A DNA stretch of 64,000 nt from JBCCXL01 sp039191605 (GTDB lineage Bacteria > Acidobacteriota > Thermoanaerobaculia > Multivoradales > JAHZIX01): assembly GCA_039191605.1 (NCBI GenBank), contig JBCCXL010000006.1, positions 124,001 to 188,000 on the forward strand. The letters run 5' to 3'. Below, one piece after another: positions 50,357 through 64,000 of this stretch. The translations under genes and the position numbers were made by a program. Under the pieces are notes generated by a model. It was given only the letters and a program-made list of their open reading frames with translations, was not told where the DNA came from and did not search any database. Within the stretch, counting starts at the first letter, position 1. Each line of letters starts with the position of its first letter.

Positions 50357-51061
50357 TCACCACTCGATCAGCCGGCGGTCGCGGAAGAAGCCGCCGGTGG
50401 GGCCGTCTTCCGGCAGGGTGGCCAGCCACACCGGAGTCTCGGCCCCTTCCTGGGGCGAGCGGTCGGCGGCCTCGCCGCCCATGCGGGTGCGCACCCAGCC
50501 GGGGCAGACGGCGTTGATCTTCACCGCCGGGGCGAGGGAAGCGGCGAGGCTTAAGGTCAGGGCGTTCAGGGCGGCCTTGGAGACAGAGTAGGCCAGGGGG
50601 CCGGCGAGGCCTTCGTCGAAGGAGCCCCAGCCGGAAGAGAGGTTGACGATGCGGCCGTAGCCTCGGGCCTGCATGCCCGGGGCGAGGGCGTGGATCAGGG
50701 CGAAGGGGGCGGCGACGTTCACCGCCAGGGATTCTTCGAGGCCTTCCAGAGAGGCCTCCAGCCCCTTGCCCGGCACCAGGATCGCGGCGTTGTTCACCAG
50801 CACGTCGATGGGGCCGTGCTGCTCTTCCACCGCCCGGGCGGCGGCCGCGGCGGCGGCGGGCTGGGAGAGATCGAGTTCCACCCCCTGAGCGCCGTTTCCG
50901 ATCTCCGCCGCCGCCTGCCGGGCGGTGGCCTCGGTACGGGCGGCGGCAAGGACCCGGTAGCCCGGCAGGGCGGCGAGGGCCTGGGCGATGGCGAGGCCAA
51001 TGCCGCGGTTGGAGCCGGTGACGAGGGCGGTGCGGGCAGGATGATTCATGGTCGAGCTCAT
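50357..51061 (-). CDS. Short-chain dehydrogenase/reductase
   Basis: 234 residues of the classical SDR fold: cofactor motif VTGSNRGIG (TGxxxGIG) near 15, NNA in VLVNNAAILVPG, catalytic Ser in IVNLSSGWG, and YxxxK in YSVSK. Likely NADPH-dependent from the Arg in AAARTEA after beta-2. Lies downstream of the AraC regulator across 208 bases, where a regulated promoter is likely. Substrate unknown. Confidence 0.92.
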   Translation of the reverse strand: MSSTMNHPARTALVTGSNRGIGLAIAQALAALPGYRVLAAARTEATARQAAAEIGNGAQGVELDLSQPAAAAAAARAVEEQHGPIDVLVNNAAILVPGKGLEASLEGLEESLAVNVAAPFALIHALAPGMQARGYGRIVNLSSGWGSFDEGLAGPLAYSVSKAALNALTLSLAASLAPAVKINAVCPGWVRTRMGGEAADRSPQEGAETPVWLATLPEDGPTGGFFRDRRLIEW

Positions 51062-51269
51062 GGCGTCTTTCCGGTGGTGCGTTCGGAGGCGGTACTCGTT
51101 GAGGAAGACTGACTTCTCGTCGCAGGCTGGGCTCGCGGGGCGACGACCTCAATCTGAAGAGAAGGATAGACAGCTTCGCCCGCCGCCGCTTGTATCTTCC
51201 TGCGGTGCTTTTGAAGGAATCGACCTTCCCTCTTTGCCCCCTCTGGTCAACCGACGGCCGAGCCCTCGT

Positions 51270-52175
51270 CTACTCTGAGGCCCCCGCCTCGCCGCCGGCG
51301 GCGCGGTAGGCGGCGGGGGTGCTGCCGAGGAAGCGCTTGAAGGTGCGGGAAAAGTGGGCCTGGTCGGCAAAGCCGCAGGCGTGGGCGATTTGGGCCAGGG
51401 GACGGTGAGGATCCTGCAGCAGCCTCTCGGCCCCCCGCTCCACCCGATAGCGCAGCAGAAATTGATGGGGGCTCTGGCGCAGGTGGCGCTTGAAAACTCG
51501 GGAGAAGTGGGAGGGGCTCAGGCCCGCCTCCCGGGCCAGATCCTCGACGCCGATGGCCTCGGCGTAGCGGCGGGCGACGAAGTCCAGCACCCGCTGATGC
51601 TGCTGGGAGGTGAAGCTGGCGGAGAATTCTGGAGCGTCGTCCACCTGCCGGCTGTAGCGGCGAATGAGCTTCACCAGAAAGACTCGCGCCAGAGCCTCGA
51701 AGAGCACCGCCGAGCCCACCTCCTGCCCCGCCAGGGCATCCCGCAGCATCTCTCCGGCGGCGCAGAGGTCGGGGTCGTGAAATTGGGGCAGGTCTTTGAG
51801 CTGCTCGGCGGTGAGCAAGACCCCCACCTCGCTCTCGGCGAAGCGGGCGAAGGCTTCGGGCTCGAGGGTGATGACGATCACCTTGGAGCGGGCATGCCAG
51901 CGCCAGCCGGAGCGCACTCCGGCGGGGGTGAGGACGATCTCCCCCGGCAGGAACTCGAAATCCCGGTGCTCGCCGTCCCGCCAATTCTCTACTCGGTGGG
52001 GCTCCTCCCGCAGATTGAGCAGCAGATGATGCTGGGCGAAGACCTCCTCCGGCATCTCCCCCGGCTCCGCCTCGAAATACTCCAGCGAGAGCAGCTGCGC
52101 CGCCGACGGCCGCGCCTGCTGCTGGCTCGCCAGCAGCGGCGGTGAAGGGTAGACATCCTGGTAGCGGAGGGGCAT
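51270..52175 (-). CDS. AraC-family transcriptional regulator
   Basis: 301 residues from the ATG at 52175. The N-terminal half is a cupin-like sensing domain (HHLLLNLREEPHRVENWRD, FLPGEIVLTPAGVRSGWRW). The C-terminal 100 residues form the double HTH of AraC (VEDLAREAGLSPSHFSRVFK and IAHACGFADQAHFSRTFKRFLG, then TPAAYR). It is likely to control the SDR, hydrolase and SnoaL genes immediately downstream on the same strand. Confidence 0.93.
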   Translation of the reverse strand: MPLRYQDVYPSPPLLASQQQARPSAAQLLSLEYFEAEPGEMPEEVFAQHHLLLNLREEPHRVENWRDGEHRDFEFLPGEIVLTPAGVRSGWRWHARSKVIVITLEPEAFARFAESEVGVLLTAEQLKDLPQFHDPDLCAAGEMLRDALAGQEVGSAVLFEALARVFLVKLIRRYSRQVDDAPEFSASFTSQQHQRVLDFVARRYAEAIGVEDLAREAGLSPSHFSRVFKRHLRQSPHQFLLRYRVERGAERLLQDPHRPLAQIAHACGFADQAHFSRTFKRFLGSTPAAYRAAGGEAGASE

Positions 52176-52622
52176 GGGCTCGATTCTAGCCGCCCGGAGG
52201 CAGGACGGGAGACCCCAGCGGGAGCACAGAACGACAGCGCTCGGAGTGGCTGAGAGCGACCACGCAGCGCGCTGGCGGCGGTTTCGGCTCAGGCTCCAGG
52301 AGCTCTGGCCCACTACCCACATCAGGCCGCCGGAAGGCTCGAGAAGAAGGAATCTTGAGTTCTTCGCAAAAAAGTCTGGGCAAACGAAAAGATGAGAGCG
52401 CCAGAATGCCTCATTGATAAAGGTTAAAAAATATCTTGAACCAGCATTTCAAAAGGATGATCAAGATCTCCTTGCAATAAGAAAAAATCTGATCGATAAT
52501 GCTCCCCAGAATCCAGCAGTGAATCGATCATCCGCCGGAGCGGCCCCTACGATGAGCGGGCGAGGGTCTCAGCCGAAAGGCTGGTGAAGCAGGATCGGCG
52601 GAATCGAGTGAAGGAGAAGCGC
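52176..52622. other. Intergenic region, AT-rich, with a candidate promoter
   Basis: 447 bases between divergent genes. The part from about 52370 to 52510 is clearly AT-rich and contains the promoter listed separately. No coding frame is supported. Confidence 0.5.
52472..52500 (+). promoter_or_regulatory. Candidate sigma-70 promoter for the coiled-coil gene
   Basis: TTGCAA (52472-52477), a 17-base spacer and GATAAT (52495-52500), in an AT-rich patch 122 bases before the ATG of the downstream gene. Found by eye only. Confidence 0.4.
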
Positions 52623-53165
52623 ATGTCCGAAGAAATCCTCAGCAAGTTAGACCTCCTGATCTCTGGACAGGCTTCGTTAGAGCGGCGCTTCACAAAAGTG
52701 GAGGAGCGCCTTTCGGCTGTGGAAGAGCGCTTCGTATCCATCGAAGAGCGACTCACGGCCGTGGAAGAGCGCTTCGTATCCATCGAAGAGCGACTCACGG
52801 CCGTGGAAGAGCGCTTCGTCACGGTGGAGCAGCGACTCACGACCCTGGAGGGGCGCTTTACGACTCTGGAGGAGCGCTTCGACGCGATGGAGGGGCGCTT
52901 CGATGCGATGGAGGGGCGCTTCGATGCGATGGAAGAACGCTTCGTCACCGTAGAGCAGCGGCTCACATCGGTGGAGCGACGGTTGGAGAATTTGGAAGTG
53001 ACAACCGCCCGACTGAGCGAGCAGGCCAGCAAGAATTGGGAATACATCAACCGACTCTTCGAGAACCACATCGTTCCTCTCAACGCCTCCAGCGCCGAAA
53101 CCAAGGCCGTTGTCCTCGACCTCCACGGGCGGGTAACGAAGCTCGAAGAGGCAGCTGGCTCCTAA
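52623..53165 (+). CDS. Heptad-repeat coiled-coil protein
   Basis: 180 residues from the ATG at 52623 (GGAG upstream at good spacing). Residues 18-125 are an almost uninterrupted series of 7-residue units (VEERFVS, IEERLTA, LEGRFTT, MEGRFDA) with hydrophobic residues at regular spacing and acidic/basic flanks, a long parallel coiled coil. The C-terminal part (NWEYINRLFENHIVPLN, HGRVTKLEEAAGS) caps it. No TM or enzyme motif. Probably a structural rod or oligomerisation protein; related proteins are often annotated only as hypothetical. Confidence 0.82.
   Translation: MSEEILSKLDLLISGQASLERRFTKVEERLSAVEERFVSIEERLTAVEERFVSIEERLTAVEERFVTVEQRLTTLEGRFTTLEERFDAMEGRFDAMEGRFDAMEERFVTVEQRLTSVERRLENLEVTTARLSEQASKNWEYINRLFENHIVPLNASSAETKAVVLDLHGRVTKLEEAAGS
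52719..52802 (+). repeat. Two identical 42-bp units encoding heptads
   Basis: 42 bases at 52719-52760 are repeated directly at 52761-52802, encoding VEERFVSIEERLTA twice, with a partial third copy after. A 21-bp unit (GATGCGATGGAGGGGCGCTTC) repeats nearby. Such arrays allow in-frame length variation. Confidence 0.85.
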
Positions 53166-53210
53166 GCTCGAGAGGACCACGAGCCCCGAGATCCGCGGCC
53201 CTTTTGACCA

Positions 53211-54773
53211 TCAGGGCTCGTCGCCTCGGTAGTCGCTGTAGCGAAATTTAAAGCCGAAGGAAAAATCTCCCGGCAGTCGCTCGACATGAAAGAGGGTGGC
53301 GACGAGCTCGTTTTGCTCTCCGGCGCGGTGGGGGTTGTACATCTCCCACACGATGCGCTTTTCGGGGGTGAGCTCGAAGGCGCGGCCATTTTCTGATTCG
53401 GTGATCAGGGTGTTGCCGTTGGGCAAGCGGGTGGCGGTGGAGAGGGTGCGGGAGAAGAGGGGCACGTCGGCGGTGCCGCCATAAGAAAAGAGGAGCTGGG
53501 AAGTAGCCTCGCCTTCACCGGGGAGCGGCTGGCGGGGATCGAATTCCAGCACCCGGGAGCGGGGAGCGCCGGCCACTCGGCCGGGACCGACGTTATCGAA
53601 GAGCAGGACGCCCCCCCGAGGCGTCAGGGTGGGCTCGTGCTGCTTGCGCCAGGGGCCCCGCTGGGCCCAGACGATGGATTCGGTCTGCGGATCGAGGATA
53701 GCGAGGGCGGAGAATTGCAGCACCGAGAGCAGCAGGTTGCCCTCGGTGAAGGCGGGGATCTCCTGCGCGAGCCGGCGGGCAGCGGGGCCTTCGAGGCGCT
53801 TTACGGTATTGGTGTGGAAAATGTCGCCGGTAGCCACCAGGCGCTCGTCTACCCAGGAGGCGTAGGGAGAGCTCTCGAAGGCCTCTAGCAGGGAGATCTG
53901 CCGCTTCACCTGACCTTGAGCATCGAGCACCGTGACCAAGTCTTCGAGAATGCCCTCGGTGGAGTGGAGCCGGGGAATCAGCTGCCCGCGGCGATCCAGC
54001 ACCCAGATCTCTTCCCGCTCCGAATCGCCGGGAAAGCGCACGAAGAGATCGTGGTGGGCGCCGCTGCGGAAGGCCCACAGCAGGCGGGATTCGGCGTCCA
54101 GCTGGATCAGGCCGAGGCCCTCGAAGATGGCCAGCAGACGGCCGTCGGGATAGAGGTAGGCGCGGCGCCAATACTCCAGCTGATGGACTTCCGGGCGCTC
54201 CTCGTAGAGCTCCGGCCACACTCGGCGCAGGGGATAGCGCCAGCGGTGTAATACCTGGCCAGAAGAGGTCATCAGCACCGCCTCGGCGGCGTGGCCGGAG
54301 GTGTAGAGATTGAGGCCCGGGGCGGTGGCTTTCCGGTCGTGGGCGGTGATCACCGGCTGGTCGCCGGCCTCGCGATAGCCCTGGAGATAGGGCAGCACCG
54401 AAAGCTCGGCGCGCTTCTCCGCCTCGGCGATCGCTTCCGGCGAGTCGGGCGAACCGGGCACCGGCAGTGGCTCCCGAGCGCGCCGCCACTTGCCGGGGCG
54501 GGGGGCGTCGGCTTCACCTGAAAGGACATCATCGGAGACGGTGTCTGCTTCGGAGGTGTCTTCCGAGGGAGCAATGGACGGAGAGGATTCCGACGATGGA
54601 GCTTCACCGTCCTCCGTCGCGGTCGGAGCGCAGGCGACTAGGCAGACGATGAGAAGCAGGCCGAAACCGGAAAGAGACAGACTCACCAGAGGAGATCGAG
54701 CCGCCGCCGGAGCGCGTCGCGGCGGAGCCGGAAGGAGGGAGAACCAGGAGAAGCAGAGCTTTAGGGCAGGCAC
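53211..54773 (-). CDS. Arylsulfotransferase (ASST)-like lipoprotein
   Basis: 520 residues with a long N-region and a type II signal (GLLLIVCLVAC), then a Ser/Glu-rich linker to about 100. The body has repeated beta strands with the motifs of the ASST/aryl-sulfate family: GLNLYTSGHAAEAVLMT, HHDLFVRFPG, TGDIFHTNTVKRLEG, KQHEPTLTPRGGVLLFDN, NGNTLITESENGRAFELTPE. Family members transfer sulfate between phenols in the periplasm through a His; I mark HTNT and HEPT as the likely His sites. The start is a GTG at 54773 with a weak ribosome site, so the exact N-terminus is uncertain. Confidence 0.85.
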   Translation of the reverse strand: MPALKLCFSWFSLLPAPPRRAPAAARSPLVSLSLSGFGLLLIVCLVACAPTATEDGEAPSSESSPSIAPSEDTSEADTVSDDVLSGEADAPRPGKWRRAREPLPVPGSPDSPEAIAEAEKRAELSVLPYLQGYREAGDQPVITAHDRKATAPGLNLYTSGHAAEAVLMTSSGQVLHRWRYPLRRVWPELYEERPEVHQLEYWRRAYLYPDGRLLAIFEGLGLIQLDAESRLLWAFRSGAHHDLFVRFPGDSEREEIWVLDRRGQLIPRLHSTEGILEDLVTVLDAQGQVKRQISLLEAFESSPYASWVDERLVATGDIFHTNTVKRLEGPAARRLAQEIPAFTEGNLLLSVLQFSALAILDPQTESIVWAQRGPWRKQHEPTLTPRGGVLLFDNVGPGRVAGAPRSRVLEFDPRQPLPGEGEATSQLLFSYGGTADVPLFSRTLSTATRLPNGNTLITESENGRAFELTPEKRIVWEMYNPHRAGEQNELVATLFHVERLPGDFSFGFKFRYSDYRGDEP

Positions 54774-54927
54774 GAAAGATCCAGGAAGAGCGAGGTTTAG
54801 CGCCGTCAGCGAGAGCCCGCGAAACGCTGCGAAGGCTTGCAGGCGGGGGCACCGAGACGGCGAGGATATCGCGCCCCTCGGGCCCCTGCTTCAGCTTCTG
54901 CTTCGGCTCGTCCCGACTCTCCCAGCC

Positions 54928-57411
54928 CTACTCCTCCCGCAGCACCGTCACCGGATCGATTCGGGTCGCTCGCCACGCCGGCAGCAGGCCGGAGAGCAAC
55001 GCCACCAGCAGCAGGATCGCCGAAGTCCCCGCCACCAGCGGCGGGGAAGCCGGGGCGGCGTCTTCCACCACCCGCTGCAGCCAGGGGCCGCCCACCAGCA
55101 CGCCGACGATCCCCACCGCTAATCCCAGGGCGGCGAGCTTCAGGGAGCGGCCAACGACGTGGGAGAGCACTCGCTGACGACCGCTGCCGAGGGCCAGCCT
55201 CACGCCCAGCTCGCGGCGGGAGCGGGCGACGGAATAGGAGAGGATGCCGTAGAGGCCGAGGGCGGCGAGGAGCAGGGCGAGGACGGCGAAGAGGGCGATC
55301 AAAAAGGCCAGGAAGCGCTGGATCCCCACCTGCTCGTCGAGGCGCTGTTCCAGGGTCTTGGGGTCGAAGGGGGCGAGGTCCGGCAGCAGCTCCTGGATGC
55401 GGGCGATCAGGGGCTGGGCGAGGGTGTCGGCGCCGGCACCGCCGCTGGAGAGCGCCCCCTGGGGGCGGGCGATGACGTTGAGCAGAGGAGGCGTCGCCGA
55501 GGGGAATTGCAGGGTGCTGAGGTAGAGGTCCGGCGCCGGCCGCAGGTTGGTGCGTCGCAGGCCGTCGTGGCGGGCGTCGGCGACGATGCCCACCACCTCC
55601 AGCCAGATGCTGTCGGGGGTGGCGTAGCCGAAGGTGATGCGCTGGCCGATGGGGTCTTCACCGCCCCACAGCTGGCGGCCGAGGGATTCGCTCACTACCA
55701 CCACCGGCGGCGCCCCCACGGCGTCGGTGGTGGCGAAAGCCCGGCCCTGGAGCACGGGGATCTGCAGCAGCTGGAAGTAGCTCGGGCTCACCGCCAGGAA
55801 GGGCAGAATCACCGGCTCCTGGGGCTGCGCCTCGGCGGCCTGCTGGATGGAGAAATGAAAGCCGCTCCAGGGGTCCGAGGGCACTCCGGCCCCCACCAGC
55901 GCCAGTTCTCCCACCCCGGGCACCGAGGGCAGCTCCTCCGCCAGCTGGCGGGCCACCTCCGCCTTGGCGGCGAGGCCCTGGTAGCGCGGCGCCTTGAGGT
56001 CCAGGCGCAGGCTCAACACCTCTCGCGGCTCGAAGCCGAGGTCGGCGGTGCGCAGGGCGGAGAAGCCCTGGGCGAGCATGGCGGCGGCGACGGTGAGCAC
56101 CAGGGCGAGGGCTACCTGAGCCACCACCAGCCCCCGGCGCAGGGCGGCGCCGCGGCCGGCGTCGCCGCTGCGGGGCCCTTCCCGCAGGGCGTGGGAGGGC
56201 TGAGTGCGGGCGGAGGTCCACCCCGGCAGCAGGCCGAAGAGCACCCCCAGCACCAGGGAGAGAGCGGTGATCCCCAGCAGCACGCCGCCGGTCACCGCCG
56301 GGTCGACGTGGGAGCGGAAGTCCACCGAGCTGGCGGCCACCAGGGCGTCGGTGCCGAGGTGGGCCACCAGCAGGCCGAGGGCGCAGCCGAAGAGGGCCAG
56401 CAGGGCGCTCTCGGTGACCAGCTGGCGCACCAGGCGACGGCGACCGGCGCCGAGGGCGGCGCGGATGGCGATCTCGTGGCGCCGCGCTACGGTGCGGGCG
56501 ATGAGCAGGTTGGCGACGTTGGTCCAGGCGATCAGCAGCACCGCCAGGGCGCCCGCCAAGAGCACCCAGAGGGCGCGGCGGTACTCGCCGTTGAAGCTCT
56601 CCTCCAGCGGCCGCACCCGGGCGCCGATGTTGGCGTTGGCGGCGGGAAATCGCTCCTCTAGAGCAGCGGTGGCGGCGTCCATCTGGGCGCGGGCGGCCTC
56701 TACCCCCGTCCCCGGAGCGAGGCGGCCGAGGGCGCCGAGCCAGCGCAGCGGGCGCTGCTCCAAGAAGCCCGGGGCGTGGAAGATGGCGGCGGTCTCCACC
56801 GGCAGAAAGAGCTGAGCCTCGTCGCTGGTGCCGGTGAAGCCCGGCGGGCTCACCCCGACGATGGTCAGCCGCTGGCCGTCCAGGGGAAGGGTGGAGCCGA
56901 GGATCCCCTCGTCGGCACCGAAGCGGGTGCGCCAGAAGTCATAGGTCAGCACCGTCACCAGCCCGGGGCCGGGATAGGCGTGCTCCGCGGCGGTGAAGAA
57001 GCGCCCCGCAGCCGGCCGCTGGCCGAGGGTCTCGAGATAGCCCTCGCCGATCATCTCGCCGCTCACCCGCTCCACCTCGCCGTCCTGCTCGAGGTTGTAG
57101 GAGCGGCTGCCGGAATGGGGCACCAGGCGGTCGAAGGCGGAAATCTCGGCCTTCAAGTCCTGCAGGTCCTGATAGCCCAGGGGCCAATCCTTGACGCTGC
57201 CGTCGGCCTGGCGCTGGATGCCCTCGATGACCATCAGGCGGTCGCCGTCGTCGTAGGGCAGGCCCGCCAGCAGCACGGCGTTGACCACGCTGGCCACAGC
57301 GGCCACGGCGCCGATGCCGAGGCCCAGGGTGAGCACCGCCACCACGGCGGAGCCGGGGCTGCGGGCAAAGCCCCGCAGGGCGAAGCGGAGATCGTCGGTC
57401 CAGCTCTTCAT
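54928..57411 (-). CDS. ADOP-type ABC transporter permease (FtsX/MacB fold, duplicated)
   Basis: 827 residues. N-terminal TM (VVAVLTLGLGIGAVAAVASVV) with a MacB-like periplasmic domain, then the first FtsX domain with three TM segments around 284-410 (LLAGALAVLLIAWTNVANLL), a second periplasmic domain, and a second FtsX domain at about 700-827 (FVLALLLAALGLYGILSYSV region; GTSAILLLVALLSGLLPAWRA). No ATPase is adjacent. Orphan duplicated permeases of this kind are characteristic of Acidobacteriota. The final motif DPVTVLREE matches the family C-terminus. Substrate unknown. Confidence 0.92.
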   Translation of the reverse strand: MKSWTDDLRFALRGFARSPGSAVVAVLTLGLGIGAVAAVASVVNAVLLAGLPYDDGDRLMVIEGIQRQADGSVKDWPLGYQDLQDLKAEISAFDRLVPHSGSRSYNLEQDGEVERVSGEMIGEGYLETLGQRPAAGRFFTAAEHAYPGPGLVTVLTYDFWRTRFGADEGILGSTLPLDGQRLTIVGVSPPGFTGTSDEAQLFLPVETAAIFHAPGFLEQRPLRWLGALGRLAPGTGVEAARAQMDAATAALEERFPAANANIGARVRPLEESFNGEYRRALWVLLAGALAVLLIAWTNVANLLIARTVARRHEIAIRAALGAGRRRLVRQLVTESALLALFGCALGLLVAHLGTDALVAASSVDFRSHVDPAVTGGVLLGITALSLVLGVLFGLLPGWTSARTQPSHALREGPRSGDAGRGAALRRGLVVAQVALALVLTVAAAMLAQGFSALRTADLGFEPREVLSLRLDLKAPRYQGLAAKAEVARQLAEELPSVPGVGELALVGAGVPSDPWSGFHFSIQQAAEAQPQEPVILPFLAVSPSYFQLLQIPVLQGRAFATTDAVGAPPVVVVSESLGRQLWGGEDPIGQRITFGYATPDSIWLEVVGIVADARHDGLRRTNLRPAPDLYLSTLQFPSATPPLLNVIARPQGALSSGGAGADTLAQPLIARIQELLPDLAPFDPKTLEQRLDEQVGIQRFLAFLIALFAVLALLLAALGLYGILSYSVARSRRELGVRLALGSGRQRVLSHVVGRSLKLAALGLAVGIVGVLVGGPWLQRVVEDAAPASPPLVAGTSAILLLVALLSGLLPAWRATRIDPVTVLREE

Positions 57412-57472
57412 GCCTGCTTCCAGCTTTTCATGCTACTGATACTCGCCGCTTTCCTTTAGGGTTTCAAGAAAT

Positions 57473-64000
<6,528 letters not shown>

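Overview
The window comes from a GC-rich bacterial chromosome, most likely an Acidobacteriota member of the Thermoanaerobaculia kind. The main taxonomic clue is an 827-residue duplicated FtsX/MacB permease of the ADOP type, a family expanded in that phylum. Large NRPS genes, RHS proteins and many small lipoproteins fit the same picture. I saw no rRNA, tRNA or CRISPR array.

Layout. (1) 1-21043, minus strand: a lipopeptide NRPS assembly line. It starts with a fatty acyl-AMP ligase (FAAL) and ACP, followed by modules whose hand-read codes suggest Gly and Leu. It continues through an ATGA overlap into a second gene that runs off the left edge, with two alanine-like modules, one Lys2-like module and a heterocyclization (Cy) plus cysteine-type module. 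(2) 21332-26808: a secreted RHS/YD-repeat protein with a Cys-rich tip of different composition, then a small lipoprotein. (3) 26.8-33.4 kb: a lower-GC stretch with an IS5-family element and many small lipoproteins or exported proteins, including a duplicated two-gene cassette in which one copy has decayed. (4) 33.7-35.8 kb: a TPR protein, a 35-residue peptide gene, a strong terminator, and a protein made of ten GPxxDPxG units. (5) 37.2-47.5 kb, minus strand: a conflict-type operon fused to a diversity-generating retroelement (DGR). (6) 47.6-57.4 kb: a membrane protein, an AraC/SDR/hydrolase/SnoaL set, a coiled-coil protein, an arylsulfotransferase-like lipoprotein and the ADOP permease. (7) 57473-64000: the 3' part of another NRPS (C-T-C-A-T-TE) running off the right edge.

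The most interesting system is region 5. Gene order in transcription is Trypco1-like protein, trypsin-like protease, MoxR AAA+ ATPase, a 1241-residue protein with two formylglycine-generating-enzyme-like (FGE, C-type lectin fold) domains, an HRDC-domain accessory protein, a DGR reverse transcriptase, the template repeat (TR), and a second FGE protein. One 127-bp TR matches three variable repeats (VRs). When read on the coding strand, nearly all differences fall at template adenines, the signature of adenine-specific mutagenic retrohoming. Two VRs lie in one protein, one of them internal. The AAA+ ATPase, protease and FGE arrangement matches what I know of NTP-dependent ternary conflict systems. 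The likely logic is a diversified recognition surface coupled to ATP-dependent and proteolytic signalling.

Region 4 is the second candidate: two peptides share the motif GPAIDP(N/D)G and lie directly after a TPR protein, which could be a peptide-signalling or multi-core peptide locus. Functions there are inferred, not shown.
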